A DNA stretch of 64,000 bases from Hymenobacter sp. CRA2 (lineage in GTDB: Bacteria > Bacteroidota > Bacteroidia > Cytophagales > Hymenobacteraceae). Shown here piece by piece: positions 1-9,149 of this stretch. The DNA is taken from NCBI RefSeq assembly GCF_002007105.1, contig NZ_MVBC01000011.1, positions 124,001 through 188,000 of the forward strand, written 5' to 3'. How positions within the stretch are numbered: the stretch's first letter is position 1; every line of letters begins with the position of its first letter. A program made the position numbers and the translations under genes. The notes under the pieces are model-generated. The model was not told the DNA's origin and ran no database searches. It saw only the letters and a list, made by a program, of their open reading frames with translations.

Positions 1-356
1 TGGCCTTGCACCTGCGCCGCGTCGAGGGTACTGAGGAAGCGGTCGGTGCCGGCGCTGGCGCGGTTGTCGCGCACGATTTTTTTGCGCTGGTACTGCAGCA
101 GCTCCAGCGCGTCGTTGGCGTCCTGCTGCTGCTGGGCTGTGAGGCCGCCCGCGTCGGCGTCGCGTTGGGCGGCCATGATTTCCTTGTCTTTTTTGGCCAG
201 GGCGGCCGCGCCGGCGGCCTGGCTGCGGGTGGCCCGCTTGCCCGCCAGGTCGAGGCCGGAGTCGCGGTAGGAATAGGTTTCCAGTTCGAAGGTCACGTCG
301 GCCGCGGCGGCGTCGCACTCGGCCCAGGTGGTAAGTAGGGAGTAATCGGGATTCAT
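1..356 (-). CDS. Hypothetical protein, C-terminus cut off by window edge
   Basis: An open frame on the minus strand starts with ATG at 356-354 and runs off the left edge without a stop, giving about 118 residues. The translation begins MNPDYSLLTTWAECDAA and is soluble, rich in Ala, Gln, Asp and Lys. The stretch from roughly residue 40 to 100 (KKDKEIMAAQRDADAGG, then Gln- and Leu-rich) looks helical, perhaps a coiled coil. There is no signal peptide or membrane segment. I do not recognise a family. Codon usage and GC content match the neighbouring genes, which supports it being real. Confidence 0.6.
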   Translation of the reverse strand, partial: MNPDYSLLTTWAECDAAAADVTFELETYSYRDSGLDLAGKRATRSQAAGAAALAKKDKEIMAAQRDADAGGLTAQQQQDANDALELLQYQRKKIVRDNRASAGTDRFLSTLDAAQVQG

Positions 357-419
357 GGGAAAGAAGGAAATAAACGATTAGGAAATCAGCACACTACTGC
401 CTCCAATGTAGCTACGCGG

Positions 420-1070
420 CTATGACATTTCCAAGAGCATTGGAGCCTGGTCGGGAGCCAGCGCGGCGGCCTCGGCCAGCAGCCCGGCCGCTTGGGCGCG
501 CAGGCGGCGGTAGCGCGTCACTTCCTCCACCGACAAGGGCCGGGCGCGGTGCCGGAGCCAGCCGCGCAGCCAGCGGGCGTGGTCCGCGGCACGGTTGGGG
601 TCGTCGGGGTCGGCGGCCTGGGCTAGGGCGTCGGCCAGCGCCTGCCCGGCCGGGGTAGTGGGCAGCGCGGCGCCGTCTTCGGGCGGGAGCAGGGCCGGCA
701 GCGCCGCGGCCCAGCGGGCGGCTACGTGGGCGCGGGTGGCTAGCTGCTCGGCCTCGCGCAGCAGGCGCTCGGCCCGGTGCAGGCACTCCCGCCGCCGCAA
801 GTCGAGGTCGGCCGCATCGGGTGCAGGCGTGGCCGGCGGCAGCGGAGCCTCGGGGTCCGGCACGGCGGGCTCCTCGGGCGGAGGCAGCTGAAGCAGCAGC
901 GGTAGCAGAGCCACGCGCACGGGGTGGGTTATGGAACGTTGGCCGGTTTCAATAGCATGGGTAAGGGTCTTACTCACTCCCAGGTAAAGAGCCAACTCAT
1001 CAAGGTGCAGGCCGAACCAAGCCCTTATGCGGGCTAGTAATGAATCGGTAGTAGCAGGTCGCCGAGGCAC
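420..1070 (-). CDS. XRE-family helix-turn-helix regulator with long helical C-terminus
   Basis: 216 aa. Residues about 8-60 (SLLARIRAWFGLHLDELALY, then LGVSKTLTHAIETG) match the Cro/C1-type helix-turn-helix: a helix, LALYLGVS as helix 2, and KTLTHAIETGQRS as recognition helix 3. The rest is Ala/Leu/Arg-rich and probably helical, with no known effector domain. Upstream of the start lie two palindromes of identical geometry (1092-1126 and 1146-1180), which makes autoregulation plausible. The AT-rich promoter region contrasts sharply with the GC-rich gene. Assignment of the HTH is fairly sure; targets are unknown. Confidence 0.8.
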   Translation of the reverse strand: MPRRPATTDSLLARIRAWFGLHLDELALYLGVSKTLTHAIETGQRSITHPVRVALLPLLLQLPPPEEPAVPDPEAPLPPATPAPDAADLDLRRRECLHRAERLLREAEQLATRAHVAARWAAALPALLPPEDGAALPTTPAGQALADALAQAADPDDPNRAADHARWLRGWLRHRARPLSVEEVTRYRRLRAQAAGLLAEAAALAPDQAPMLLEMS

Positions 1071-1091
1071 GGCTAATTAAGGGTATTATGT

Positions 1092-1126
1092 GTGAACTAC
1101 TTTATAAAAGTAGAATAATAGTTCAC
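1092..1126. promoter_or_regulatory. Palindromic operator 1 (GTGAACTA-N19-TAGTTCAC)
   Basis: Perfect 8-bp inverted arms separated by 19 bp, total 35 bp; the match extends one more base pair on the outside (T/A). Inside lies a second small palindrome, CTACTTT-ATA-AAAGTAG (1097-1113). It sits 21 bp upstream of the XRE gene start. A sister site of the same size lies at 1146-1180. Confidence 0.7.
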
Positions 1127-1145
1127 ATAAGAAGTTTCTGTAAGC

Positions 1146-1180
1146 GTGGACTATTTTATTTTTTTACGAAAATAGTCCAC
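1146..1180. promoter_or_regulatory. Palindromic operator 2 (GTGGACTA-N19-TAGTCCAC)
   Basis: Perfect inverted repeat whose arms extend to 12 bp (GTGGACTATTTT / AAAATAGTCCAC), total 35 bp, the same span as operator 1. The arms differ from operator 1 at one position per half-site, and the change is symmetric (A to G on one arm, T to C on the other), so the palindrome is preserved. Centre-to-centre distance is 54 bp. Probably bound by the adjacent XRE protein. Confidence 0.7.
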
Positions 1181-1261
1181 AAGATGACGAGTGCCCGCTA
1201 AAGCAACCGGTAGTCCGGAGTAGCTGGGGCGGCCGAGGAGCGGAGGATGCTGTTGGCGTGA

Positions 1262-1789
1262 CTAGTCAGATGCATTCTGCTTTAAAATCTCCTCAACCTC
1301 TTTTTCTGCTTTATCAAGACGCTTTTTAGTGTCAACCTCCGCCCACTTGTTGTAATTGTCGAAAGCACGGACGCACACGTAAAGAGCACCAAGAATTGCA
1401 ATGAGGGCCACGTACAGGTCACCATTTGTTGCCAAGCGGTTTAAGGCAATATATGCTGTTGCAGCAGCCGCGCCTAGTTCAATGCTGGCGTAGATAAAGC
1501 GCGCTTTTTCACGCAGAACGTAGAATAGAAAACCAGTAATCATAAGAGTGCCTACAATTCCTAATCTGCCTGCTACGGTAGTAGCAAGGGTAACATCTCC
1601 TGATGTTACCTTTTGGAAAAGTATATAGCAAGTGCCCGCAGCGGTGGCGACAACCAAGCATGCTGCAAGGATGGATATAAATAATAGCGTACCGTCTATG
1701 TGCCCATCGAATGATTTCAGGTATGCCATTACAACCTTTTGGCCCTTCTCAGGCAAGTCATCTATTGTAACGTAGTCCTCGATCTTCAT
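1262..1789 (-). CDS. Small multi-pass membrane protein of unknown function
   Basis: 175 aa starting MKIEDYVTIDDLPEKG. Hydrophobic segments at about residues 35-57, 78-92, 98-118 and 122-140 suggest four membrane helices. The last 25 residues (KKRLDKAEKEVEEILKQ) form a short charged coiled coil. No catalytic motif is visible. The base composition is clearly more AT-rich than the surrounding genes, which hints at horizontal acquisition together with the palindromic region beside it. It resembles small accessory membrane proteins found near regulators, but I cannot assign a family. Confidence 0.7.
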   Translation of the reverse strand: MKIEDYVTIDDLPEKGQKVVMAYLKSFDGHIDGTLLFISILAACLVVATAAGTCYILFQKVTSGDVTLATTVAGRLGIVGTLMITGFLFYVLREKARFIYASIELGAAAATAYIALNRLATNGDLYVALIAILGALYVCVRAFDNYNKWAEVDTKKRLDKAEKEVEEILKQNASD

Positions 1790-2007
1790 TGATTTATTTT
1801 TTCACTAGAGGTGATTTTACTCCAATACTAAGCAAAGACTGGAAGGACTTGGAAATCCAAAACCACTCTAGCCGCGCCGCTCTGCACACCACATTTCCCC
1901 TAATCCACGTTGAAAGCAGCCAAAAGCCCGCAACCCGCGGGCATTTTTCCCTACTTTTGACCAGACCCGGTCCCACCCAGGCCCGGCTTTCCCGCAACGC
2001 ACCGCCA

Positions 2008-5000
2008 ATGAAGTTACTGCCCCGCCTGGCGCTGGCGGCCTCGCTCAGCGCCGCGACGCCGCTGGCCCTGCAAGCCCAGCATACCCAGAAATTCACCAAC
2101 GAGGAACGCTACTACTTCGAGGGCCTGGAGCTCTTCGACCGCGGCCAGTACGGCGCCGCCCAAAACGCCTTCCAGCAATACCTTGAGGCCGTGCCCCGCC
2201 GCACCGGCGAACTGCGCGACCGTACCGCCGACGCGGAATACTACGTGGCCGTCACCGGCCTCTACCTGTTTCACCCCGACTCGGAGGGGCGCATCCTCGC
2301 CTTTGCCGAAAACAACCCGGCTCACCCCAAGGCCTCGTCGGCCTACTTCGAGCTGGGCAAGTTTTACTTCGACAAGAAGGACTACAAAAACGCCGTCGGG
2401 TACTTCTCCCGCGTGGCCCCCGACAACCTGACCGAGGAGCAGCGTGCCGAGGCCGAGTTCAAGCAGGCCTACAGCCACTTTTCGCTCAAGGAATTCGACA
2501 AGGCCAAGCTCATCTTCGACCGCAACAAGCAGGGCACCCACCAGTACCGCTACGCCAGCAGCTACTACGCCGGCTACCTGGCCTACCGCCAGGGCGACTA
2601 CGCCGGGGCCCGCAAGGACCTGGAAGTGGCCGAGCAGAACGACGCCTACCGCCCCGTGGTGCCGGCCATCATGAGCCAGATCCTTTACAAGGAGGGCAAC
2701 TTCGACGGGCTGATCAGCTACGGCACCAAGGTGCTGGCCCAGACGCCCCCGCCGCAGTCGGCCGACGAGATTCAGCTGCTGGTGGGCGACGCCTTCTACC
2801 AGAAGCAGGACTGGGCCAAAGCGGCCGAGTACTTCGACAAGTACGCCAACGGGCGGAAGAAAATCGAGCCGATGGTGAGCTACAAAATCGGCTACGCCAA
2901 CTTCAAGCAGGGCGACTTCAAGGGGGCCATCAACTCCTTTAAGGGCGTGGCCGCCGGCCGTGACTCGCTGGGGCAAAACGCGGCCTACCACCTCGGCCTG
3001 AGCTACCTGCAAACCAACTCGAAGCAGCTCGCCCTGAACTCCTTCGACGCGGCCCGCAAGCTCACCTTCGACAAGCAGGTGGCCGAAAACGCCGCCCTGA
3101 AGTACGCGCAGGTGAGCTACGAGCTGGGCAACACCCCCGACGCCATCACGGCCCTGGAGGAGTTCGGCAAGAAGTACCCGCGCTCCAAGAACCGCGCGGC
3201 CGCCGACGACCTGCTCTCCGACGCCTACCTGAGCACCACCGACTACGCCCGCGCCCTGCGCTACCTCGATGCCCTCGACGAGCGTACGCCGAAGCTGAAC
3301 GCGACCTATCAGCGCGTGGCCTACTACCAGGCCGCCACGCTCTACAACGGCGGCCAGTACCAGCAGGCCTTGCCCTTGCTGGAGAAAAGCCTGAAGTACC
3401 CGCAGGACGACGCCATCCGGGCCGGGGCCGAGGTGCTGCGCGGCGAGGTGTACAGCATCGGGCAGGAGTACCCGCAGGCCATCAGCAGCTACACCGCCGC
3501 CCTGCGCACCGCCCGCGACGGGGCCGCCGCCGACACCGACTACGACCAGAAAGCCCGCTACGGCCTGGGCTACGCGTACTACAACACCAAGAAGTACGAC
3601 CAGGCCCGTCCGTTCTTCCAGCAGTACCTGGCCGACCCGGTGGCCAAGCCCGCGTCGGACCCGAACTACTACGACGTGACGCTGCGCCTCGCGGACACGT
3701 ACTACGTCAACAAAAACTACCAGCAGGCCCTGGACCTCTACGACAAAGTCATCAACGCCAACGCGGCCGACAAGGACTTTGCCTACTACCAGAAGAGCCT
3801 CACGCTGGGCCTGATGGGCCGCCGCGACGAAGCCGCCAAGACCCTGCAGACGCTGCTGCGCACCTCGCCCAACTCGCGCTACGCCGACGACGCGGTGTAC
3901 CAGCAGGCCAATCTCGACTACGAAAGCGGCAACTACCAGCCGGCCATCGAAGGCTTCTCGCGCCTGATTGCCAACCGGCCGAATTCCCCGCTGATTGCCT
4001 CGGCCTTGCTCAAGCGCGGCACCTCGTACCAGAACCTGCAGCAGCACGACAAGGCCGCCGACGACTTCAAGCAGGTGCTGCAGCAGTTTCCGCGCACCAA
4101 GTCGGCCACCAACGCCATTTCGGCTCTGCAGGAAAGCCTGGCCGCGGCCGGCAAGTCGGAGGAATTCGACCAGTACCTGGCCCAGTACAAAGCCACCAAC
4201 CCCAACGACAAGTCGGTGGAGAGCGTGGAGTTTGAGGCCGCCAAGTCCTTGTACCTGGCCGAGAAGTACCCGCAGGCCATTCCGCGCCTGGAAAGCTACC
4301 TCAAGGAGCACAACGCCAGCACCCTGGCCGCCGACGCCCGCTTCTTCCTGGCCGACTCTTACCTGAAGACCGGTCGCAAGCAGGACGCGCTGCCGCGCCT
4401 GCGCGCCGTGGTAGAGGAAAACAAGAGCGAGTATGTGAACCGCGCCGTGAGCCGCGTGGCCGATCTGGAGTTCGAAAACAAGAACTACCCGGAAGCCGCC
4501 AAGTACTACGACCGGTGGCGGCAGACCACCCGCGTGGCCCGCGAGCGTGCCACCGCGGGCCTGGGCCTGACGCGCAGCCTCTACGAAGCCGCTAACTACG
4601 CCGACGCCAAGCGTGTGGCCTCGGAAATCGTGACCGAGGGCAGCGCCACGCCGGTTATCATCAGCGCCGCCCGCCTGTACGTGGGCAAGGCCGACTACAA
4701 AGCCGGCAACCTCGACGCGGCCATTCCGGCGCTGACCGAGTCGGCCAAGACCATCGACGTGAACGGGGCGGAGGCCCAGTACCTGCTGGCCGACGCGCTC
4801 TACCAGCAGAAGAAGTACGAGCCGGCCCTGGACGCGGCCTTCCGCCTGAACTCGGACTTCAACCAGTTTGACCTCTGGCTGGGCCGCGCCTTCCTGCTCA
4901 TCGCCGACGTGTACCGCGACCAGGGCGAGGTGTTCCAGGCCAAGGCCACGCTCAGCTCCATCATCGACAACAAATTCCCGGTGGCCGAAATCCTGGAGGA

Positions 5001-5235
5001 AGCCAAGCGCAAGCTCGCTGCTCTCGACAGCAGCACGCCCGCGCCCAGCCCGGCGACTGCCCCCGGCAAGGGCAAGACGACCACGCCTGCTACCACCAAG
5101 CCCGGCGCGACCAAGGCCCCGGCCAAAACGCCGGCCGCCGGCAAAACCACGCGCCAGTCGCTGACGGCCCCCACGGCCCCGGCGGACACCACCAACTCGG
5201 CCGCGCCGCAGCCGGAAGTGCCGGCGGAGGAATAG
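2008..5235 (+). CDS. Giant periplasmic TPR protein
   Basis: 1075 aa. I choose ATG 2008 because it gives a signal peptide (MKLLPRLALAASLSAATPLA, cleaved after LQA); upstream in-frame codons lack coding character. The mature protein is a long array of tetratricopeptide repeats, recognisable from repeated Y-x-x-G-x-Y/F-x-x-A motifs such as FDRGQYGAAQNAF and YQQKKYEPALDAA. The last 60 residues are a low-complexity Pro/Ala/Thr/Lys tail. Proteins of this type in Bacteroidota sit next to a TonB-like beta-barrel and ExbBD/TonB genes, as here, and probably act as periplasmic scaffolds. The next gene starts about 110 bp downstream on the same strand. Confidence 0.88.
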   Translation: MKLLPRLALAASLSAATPLALQAQHTQKFTNEERYYFEGLELFDRGQYGAAQNAFQQYLEAVPRRTGELRDRTADAEYYVAVTGLYLFHPDSEGRILAFAENNPAHPKASSAYFELGKFYFDKKDYKNAVGYFSRVAPDNLTEEQRAEAEFKQAYSHFSLKEFDKAKLIFDRNKQGTHQYRYASSYYAGYLAYRQGDYAGARKDLEVAEQNDAYRPVVPAIMSQILYKEGNFDGLISYGTKVLAQTPPPQSADEIQLLVGDAFYQKQDWAKAAEYFDKYANGRKKIEPMVSYKIGYANFKQGDFKGAINSFKGVAAGRDSLGQNAAYHLGLSYLQTNSKQLALNSFDAARKLTFDKQVAENAALKYAQVSYELGNTPDAITALEEFGKKYPRSKNRAAADDLLSDAYLSTTDYARALRYLDALDERTPKLNATYQRVAYYQAATLYNGGQYQQALPLLEKSLKYPQDDAIRAGAEVLRGEVYSIGQEYPQAISSYTAALRTARDGAAADTDYDQKARYGLGYAYYNTKKYDQARPFFQQYLADPVAKPASDPNYYDVTLRLADTYYVNKNYQQALDLYDKVINANAADKDFAYYQKSLTLGLMGRRDEAAKTLQTLLRTSPNSRYADDAVYQQANLDYESGNYQPAIEGFSRLIANRPNSPLIASALLKRGTSYQNLQQHDKAADDFKQVLQQFPRTKSATNAISALQESLAAAGKSEEFDQYLAQYKATNPNDKSVESVEFEAAKSLYLAEKYPQAIPRLESYLKEHNASTLAADARFFLADSYLKTGRKQDALPRLRAVVEENKSEYVNRAVSRVADLEFENKNYPEAAKYYDRWRQTTRVARERATAGLGLTRSLYEAANYADAKRVASEIVTEGSATPVIISAARLYVGKADYKAGNLDAAIPALTESAKTIDVNGAEAQYLLADALYQQKKYEPALDAAFRLNSDFNQFDLWLGRAFLLIADVYRDQGEVFQAKATLSSIIDNKFPVAEILEEAKRKLAALDSSTPAPSPATAPGKGKTTTPATTKPGATKAPAKTPAAGKTTRQSLTAPTAPADTTNSAAPQPEVPAEE

Positions 5236-5345
5236 GTGGGAGCGAGGTCGTTTCTGTAGTAATAACCACTTGAAGTTTAGTGTGCTGCTGGTTCTAAGTT
5301 CCAGCAACGATGCAAGCCAGCAGCGCACCAGCCATAAGCCCGTAC

Positions 5346-7055
5346 ATGAGCGTTAGTTCTCCCCAACGCCTGGCCCTGGCCGCTCTGCTGAGCGCCGCGG
5401 CCGTGCCCGCCTTCGCCCAAACGCCCAAGCCCAACCGCCCGCGCGGCACCATCGAGGAAGCCGAAGTGGAAGTGGTGAAGGAGCGCGAAAACCAATTGCC
5501 CGAAGCCGCCCGCAACTACGACAAGGTGCAGCTGGCCCCGCCGCCCAAGGCCGACCGCGCGGTGCGCTACACCTTCCCGGACTTCCGCCTGCCCAGCCAG
5601 AACCTGAACCCCACGGTGCGGGTGCTGACCATCAAGCAGGAAGAGCTGGCTCCCTTGCAGGGCAACTACGCCCGCCTCGGGGTGGGCAACTACGCCTCGC
5701 TCTTCGGGGAGGCCCACGCCCACACCACCCGCAACGAAGACCACAGCTTCGGGCTGGATCTGCGGCACCTGTCCTCGGCCCGCGGGCCCGTGGATGGCAA
5801 GAACTCCTCGGTAAGCCAGAGCCGCCTGGGCGTTAATGGGGAGCTGTACCGCGGCGCCATGACGCTGGGCGCCAAGGTCAACCTGGGCCGCGACCGGGCC
5901 AACTTCTACGGCTACAGCCCGCAGACCGAGCCCAAACCCACGGCCGACAGCATCAAGCAGACCTTCTTCCGGGCCGACGCGCAGGCGTTTATCCGCAACC
6001 GCGACCGGGACGCCAAGTTTCAGTACGACCTGGCCGCCGGCTACCGCTACTGGAAAGACCACTACCAGGCCACGGAATCTGACCTGTACGCCCAGCTGCG
6101 CACGGCCTACTACGTCACCGAAAAAGGCCGCGTGCGCATCGACGGCGACCTGTCGTTTATCTCGCAGAAGGACTCCGCTTTTGAGGTGAGCCGCCCCTTC
6201 GTGCAGGCCACGGCCCAGTACGAGCAGAACATTGCTGGCCGCCTCGACGTGGCCGTGGGCGCCACCCTGGGCTACACCGGCGACACGGTCAACAACGCCA
6301 AGCAAGTAACCGTGTTTCCGGCCATTCGCCTGGGCTACGCCGTGGTGGAAGACAAGTTTGTGCTCTTCGGCGGCCTCGGCGGCGGCCTGCAGCGCACCAC
6401 GCTCTACGACCTGACCCAGGAAAACGCCTGGCTGGCTCCCAACCAGCGCGTGGCCGATACGCGCCGCGGCCCCACGGTGTTCTTTGGCTTCAACGCCACG
6501 CCGGTACGCGCCCTGCAGACTTCAGTGAAGGTGACGCTGGCTAACGACCGAAACCTGTACTTCTACAACCTCTCGCGCCGCGACTCCACCAAGTACGACC
6601 TGGTGTACGACCAGAAGTCGACGCAATTCGTGAACGTGCACGGCGAGGTGATTTATAACGCCGCCGAGAAGCTGCGCATCGGCACCAAGCTGGACTACAA
6701 TGGCTACAAGGTGCACAGCCTGCAGAAGCCTTACCACCGGCCCAACTTCCAGGGCGTATTCTTTGCTTCGTACAACATGTACGACAAGCTCATGCTCGGC
6801 GGTGAGCTGTACGTGCTCAGCTCCAGCTACGGCTCGGTGCTGCGGCGCAGCGCCACGCTGCCCGTTTCCTTCTCCGAAGTAGTGCGCCCCACCGACGCCG
6901 TCATCGACCTGAACCTGCGCGCGGATTACCGCTTTTCGGAAAATCTGAGTTTCTTTGTTTTGGGCAACAACCTGCTGGGCCGCAAATACGAACGATTCCT
7001 CAACTATCCGTCGAAGGGCATCAACGTATTGGCCGGCGTGGGTTACCAGTTTTAG
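5346..7055 (+). CDS. Outer-membrane beta-barrel protein, TonB-receptor-like without a visible plug
   Basis: 569 aa. ATG 5346 gives a good signal peptide ending PAFAQ; an in-frame ATG 36 bp earlier would add a polar extension. After a Pro-rich linker with acidic EEAEVEVVKE, the protein consists of alternating amphipathic strands typical of an outer-membrane barrel and ends with an aromatic C-terminus (VGYQF), the usual BAM recognition signal. The usual TonB plug domain is not evident, so it may be an outer-membrane anchor rather than a transporter. Immediately downstream are the HU/SPOR-like gene and exbB-exbD-tonB, suggesting one envelope complex. Confidence 0.82.
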   Translation: MSVSSPQRLALAALLSAAAVPAFAQTPKPNRPRGTIEEAEVEVVKERENQLPEAARNYDKVQLAPPPKADRAVRYTFPDFRLPSQNLNPTVRVLTIKQEELAPLQGNYARLGVGNYASLFGEAHAHTTRNEDHSFGLDLRHLSSARGPVDGKNSSVSQSRLGVNGELYRGAMTLGAKVNLGRDRANFYGYSPQTEPKPTADSIKQTFFRADAQAFIRNRDRDAKFQYDLAAGYRYWKDHYQATESDLYAQLRTAYYVTEKGRVRIDGDLSFISQKDSAFEVSRPFVQATAQYEQNIAGRLDVAVGATLGYTGDTVNNAKQVTVFPAIRLGYAVVEDKFVLFGGLGGGLQRTTLYDLTQENAWLAPNQRVADTRRGPTVFFGFNATPVRALQTSVKVTLANDRNLYFYNLSRRDSTKYDLVYDQKSTQFVNVHGEVIYNAAEKLRIGTKLDYNGYKVHSLQKPYHRPNFQGVFFASYNMYDKLMLGGELYVLSSSYGSVLRRSATLPVSFSEVVRPTDAVIDLNLRADYRFSENLSFFVLGNNLLGRKYERFLNYPSKGINVLAGVGYQF

Positions 7056-7061
7056 GCGAAT

Positions 7062-7158
7062 TGGTGAGATGGTGAAATGGTGAGGTTGATGTTTACGCAT
7101 CAGTCACTGTTTCACCATCTTGCCACTCACCATTTCACCATTTCACCATCTCACTGCA
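7062..7158. repeat. Inverted heptad-repeat hairpin, locus 1
   Basis: The left part (GGTGAGATGGTGAAATGGTG) and right part (CACCATTTCACCATCTCAC) are reverse complements built from a degenerate 7-bp unit around TGGTGAA / TTCACCA. The array starts 6 bp after the stop codon of the barrel gene and ends directly at the TTG start of the next gene. The centre holds GATG...CATC. The sequence fills the entire gene junction. Confidence 0.8.
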
Positions 7159-8319
7159 TTGCAGCTCACTGACCACATCCAGCACCTGCTCCGGGACCAC
7201 GACTGCGTCATCATCCCTGACTTTGGCGGCCTGATTGCGGACTACGAACCGGCCCGCTTGCACCCGGTGCGCCACACGTTGGCCCCGCCTGCCAAGCGCG
7301 TCGCCTTCAACCAGGCCCTGACCCGCAACGACGGCCTGCTGGTGGACGCCATCAGCCGCGCACTGAGCGTGACGCCGGGCACCGCCCGCCAGCAAGTGCG
7401 CGACGCGGTGCAGCGCATGCAGCAGGAGCTGGAGGAGCAGCACCGCACGGAGCTGCCGGGTATTGGGGTGTTTCGCCAGGCCGCCGGCCGCGGCCTCGAT
7501 TTTGAGTACACTGGTCACCAGAACCTGCTGCCCGCCAGCTTTGGCCTACCCGAGCTGACCTCGCGCCCCGTGCGCGCCACCGACGCCCTGCTGGCCCGGG
7601 AGCGCAGCCACCAAGCGCCCCAGCCCGCGCTGGCGCCGGCCCGCAGCCGTACCATGCGCCGCGTGGTCAATGGGGTGCTGGGCCTGAGCATCTTCGGCCT
7701 GATCGTGGCCGCCAACCTGCAGGTGTGGCACAACCTGGACCGCTGGCCGGCCGGCTGGTGGTGGCCCGCTGCCGAAGGCACCACGGCTGGCCCTGCCCGT
7801 GTACAGCCCCAGGCAGCCAACCTCGCCGGCCAGCCCTGGACGGAAGAAGTAGTGCCCGACGGCGCGCCCGAAGCCGCCCCGGAAATCAGCAAGCCCGCCG
7901 CTGCCCCCGCCGCCGAAGCCAAGTCGGTACGCGTAGCGGCCGCGGCCCCTAAGAAAGTAGCTGCAACCCCGGCCACGGCCGCCGCGTCAGTGGCGGCAGC
8001 CACCAAGGCGGCTGTAGAAGGCAAAACCGCGGCCGCACCCGCGGCGGCCGGCTCCAGAGTCACGGGCGTAACCAACCGCTGGTACATCGTTAAGGCGACC
8101 TTCGACAAAATCGACGGGGCCGAGCAGGTGCAGCGCAACTACGCCAACAAGGGCACCGCGGCCAAAATCCTGATGCCGCGCTGGGGCCACCGCGGCGTGG
8201 TCAATACCAGAAAGTACCGTGTAGCCGTTGCGGACTTTGCCGACAAAGCGTCGGCCCAACGCAGCCTGCCGGGCCTGCGCAAGCAGTTCGGCAACGAAAT
8301 CCAGGTTTACCCTTATTAG
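7159..8319 (+). CDS. HU-like (CCDC81-type) and SPOR domain membrane protein
   Basis: About 386 aa if TTG 7159 is the start; upstream codons belong to the heptad repeat, so this non-ATG start is my choice. Residues 1-135 (QLTDHIQHLLRDHDCVIIPD, then FGG) resemble the N-terminal HU-like domains found in Bacteroidota SPOR proteins. One membrane helix follows at about 180-200 (GVLGLSIFGLIVAANLQVW), then an Ala/Pro-rich periplasmic linker. The final 75 residues (WYIVKATFDKIDGAEQVQRN onward) form a SPOR domain, which binds denuded peptidoglycan glycan strands. The exbB start is 2 bp after its stop, so they are probably co-transcribed. The protein likely links envelope machinery to the septum or cell wall. 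Confidence 0.8.
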   Translation: MQLTDHIQHLLRDHDCVIIPDFGGLIADYEPARLHPVRHTLAPPAKRVAFNQALTRNDGLLVDAISRALSVTPGTARQQVRDAVQRMQQELEEQHRTELPGIGVFRQAAGRGLDFEYTGHQNLLPASFGLPELTSRPVRATDALLARERSHQAPQPALAPARSRTMRRVVNGVLGLSIFGLIVAANLQVWHNLDRWPAGWWWPAAEGTTAGPARVQPQAANLAGQPWTEEVVPDGAPEAAPEISKPAAAPAAEAKSVRVAAAAPKKVAATPATAAASVAAATKAAVEGKTAAAPAAAGSRVTGVTNRWYIVKATFDKIDGAEQVQRNYANKGTAAKILMPRWGHRGVVNTRKYRVAVADFADKASAQRSLPGLRKQFGNEIQVYPY

Positions 8320-8320
8320 C

Positions 8321-9022
8321 ATGCTCGCAACCCTGCTGCTGCAAACAGCTGTAGTCACCGCCGACTCCACCGCCACCCAGGCCGCCGCAACGGCCGCCGC
8401 CCAACCTTCCTCCATCTCGGTAATCGACCTGATCCTCAAAGGGGGCTGGATCATGATTCCGATTTTTGCGCTGTCGCTGATTTCCGTCTACATCATGGTG
8501 GAGCGCTACATCACCATCCGCAAGGCCGCGGCCCTGCCCGACGGGTTCATGAACCAGATTCGGAACCTGATGGTGAAAGGCGACCTGCAGGGCGCCAAGC
8601 TGCTGTCGGCCCAGACGGCCTCGCCGCTGGCCCGCATGATCGAGAAGGGCATCCGCCGCATCGGTCAGCCGCTGAAGGACATCGAAACCAGCGTAGAGAA
8701 CGTGGGCAAGGTGGAAATTGCCCGCCTCGAGAAGAACATCAGCATCCTCGGCATCATCGCCGGCATTGCCCCGATGCTCGGCTTTGTGGGCACCATCGTC
8801 GGCGTAATCAACATCTTCTACGCCATTGCCTCGACCGGCGACTTCGGCATCGCCCAGATTTCGGGCGGTCTGTACACCAAGATGGTGACTTCGGCCGCGG
8901 GCCTGATTGTCGGCATGATTGCCCACATCGGCTACCACTGGCTCAGCATCATGGTGGAGCGTCTGGTGTTCCGCATGGAAAACTCGGCCATCGAGTTCAT
9001 GGACATTCTGCAGGACAACTAG
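8321..9022 (+). CDS. exbB: MotA/TolQ/ExbB-family proton channel protein
   Basis: 233 aa with a short N-terminal Ala/Thr-rich leader, then three membrane helices: about 36-60 (GGWIMIPIFALSLISVYIMV), 140-165 and 185-205. The conserved region GIAPMLGFVGTIVGVINIFY and the C-terminal helix GGLYTKMVTSAAGLIVGMIA are diagnostic of the MotA_ExbB family; the conserved Thr residues that line the proton path are present. It forms the inner-membrane motor with ExbD and drives a TonB-like protein. It starts 2 bp after the SPOR gene and is followed by a heptad hairpin, then exbD. Confidence 0.93.
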   Translation: MLATLLLQTAVVTADSTATQAAATAAAQPSSISVIDLILKGGWIMIPIFALSLISVYIMVERYITIRKAAALPDGFMNQIRNLMVKGDLQGAKLLSAQTASPLARMIEKGIRRIGQPLKDIETSVENVGKVEIARLEKNISILGIIAGIAPMLGFVGTIVGVINIFYAIASTGDFGIAQISGGLYTKMVTSAAGLIVGMIAHIGYHWLSIMVERLVFRMENSAIEFMDILQDN

Positions 9023-9028
9023 AATCAG

Positions 9029-9145
9029 TTTAGGAGTTTGAGAGTTGAGAAGTTTATGAGTACATCGTTCTCGTTTCTTGCCCTCGCAAAAGCAGAAAAG
9101 AACAACTCATAAACTCTAAACTCCCTACCTCATTAACTCTCAAAA
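9029..9145. repeat. Inverted heptad-repeat hairpin, locus 2
   Basis: Left units GAGTTTG-AGAGTTG-AGAAGTT-TATGAGT, right units ACTCATA-AACTCTA-AACTCCC, then TACCTCA-TTAACTC-TCAAAAC. The inner arms AGTTTATGAGT / ACTCATAAACT are a perfect 11-bp inverted repeat. The array begins 6 bp after the exbB stop and ends just before the GTG start of exbD, so it fills the exbB-exbD junction. Confidence 0.8.
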
Positions 9146-9149
9146 CGCC

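Noticed and set aside
1789..2007. Upstream extension of the giant TPR protein
   Set aside because: It lacks coding character and would hide the signal peptide starting at 2008.
2014..5328. 1104-residue frame antisense to the TPR gene
   Set aside because: Shadow frame of a GC-rich gene; the composition is Val/Gly/Leu-rich without domain patterns, and the plus strand encodes an obvious TPR protein.
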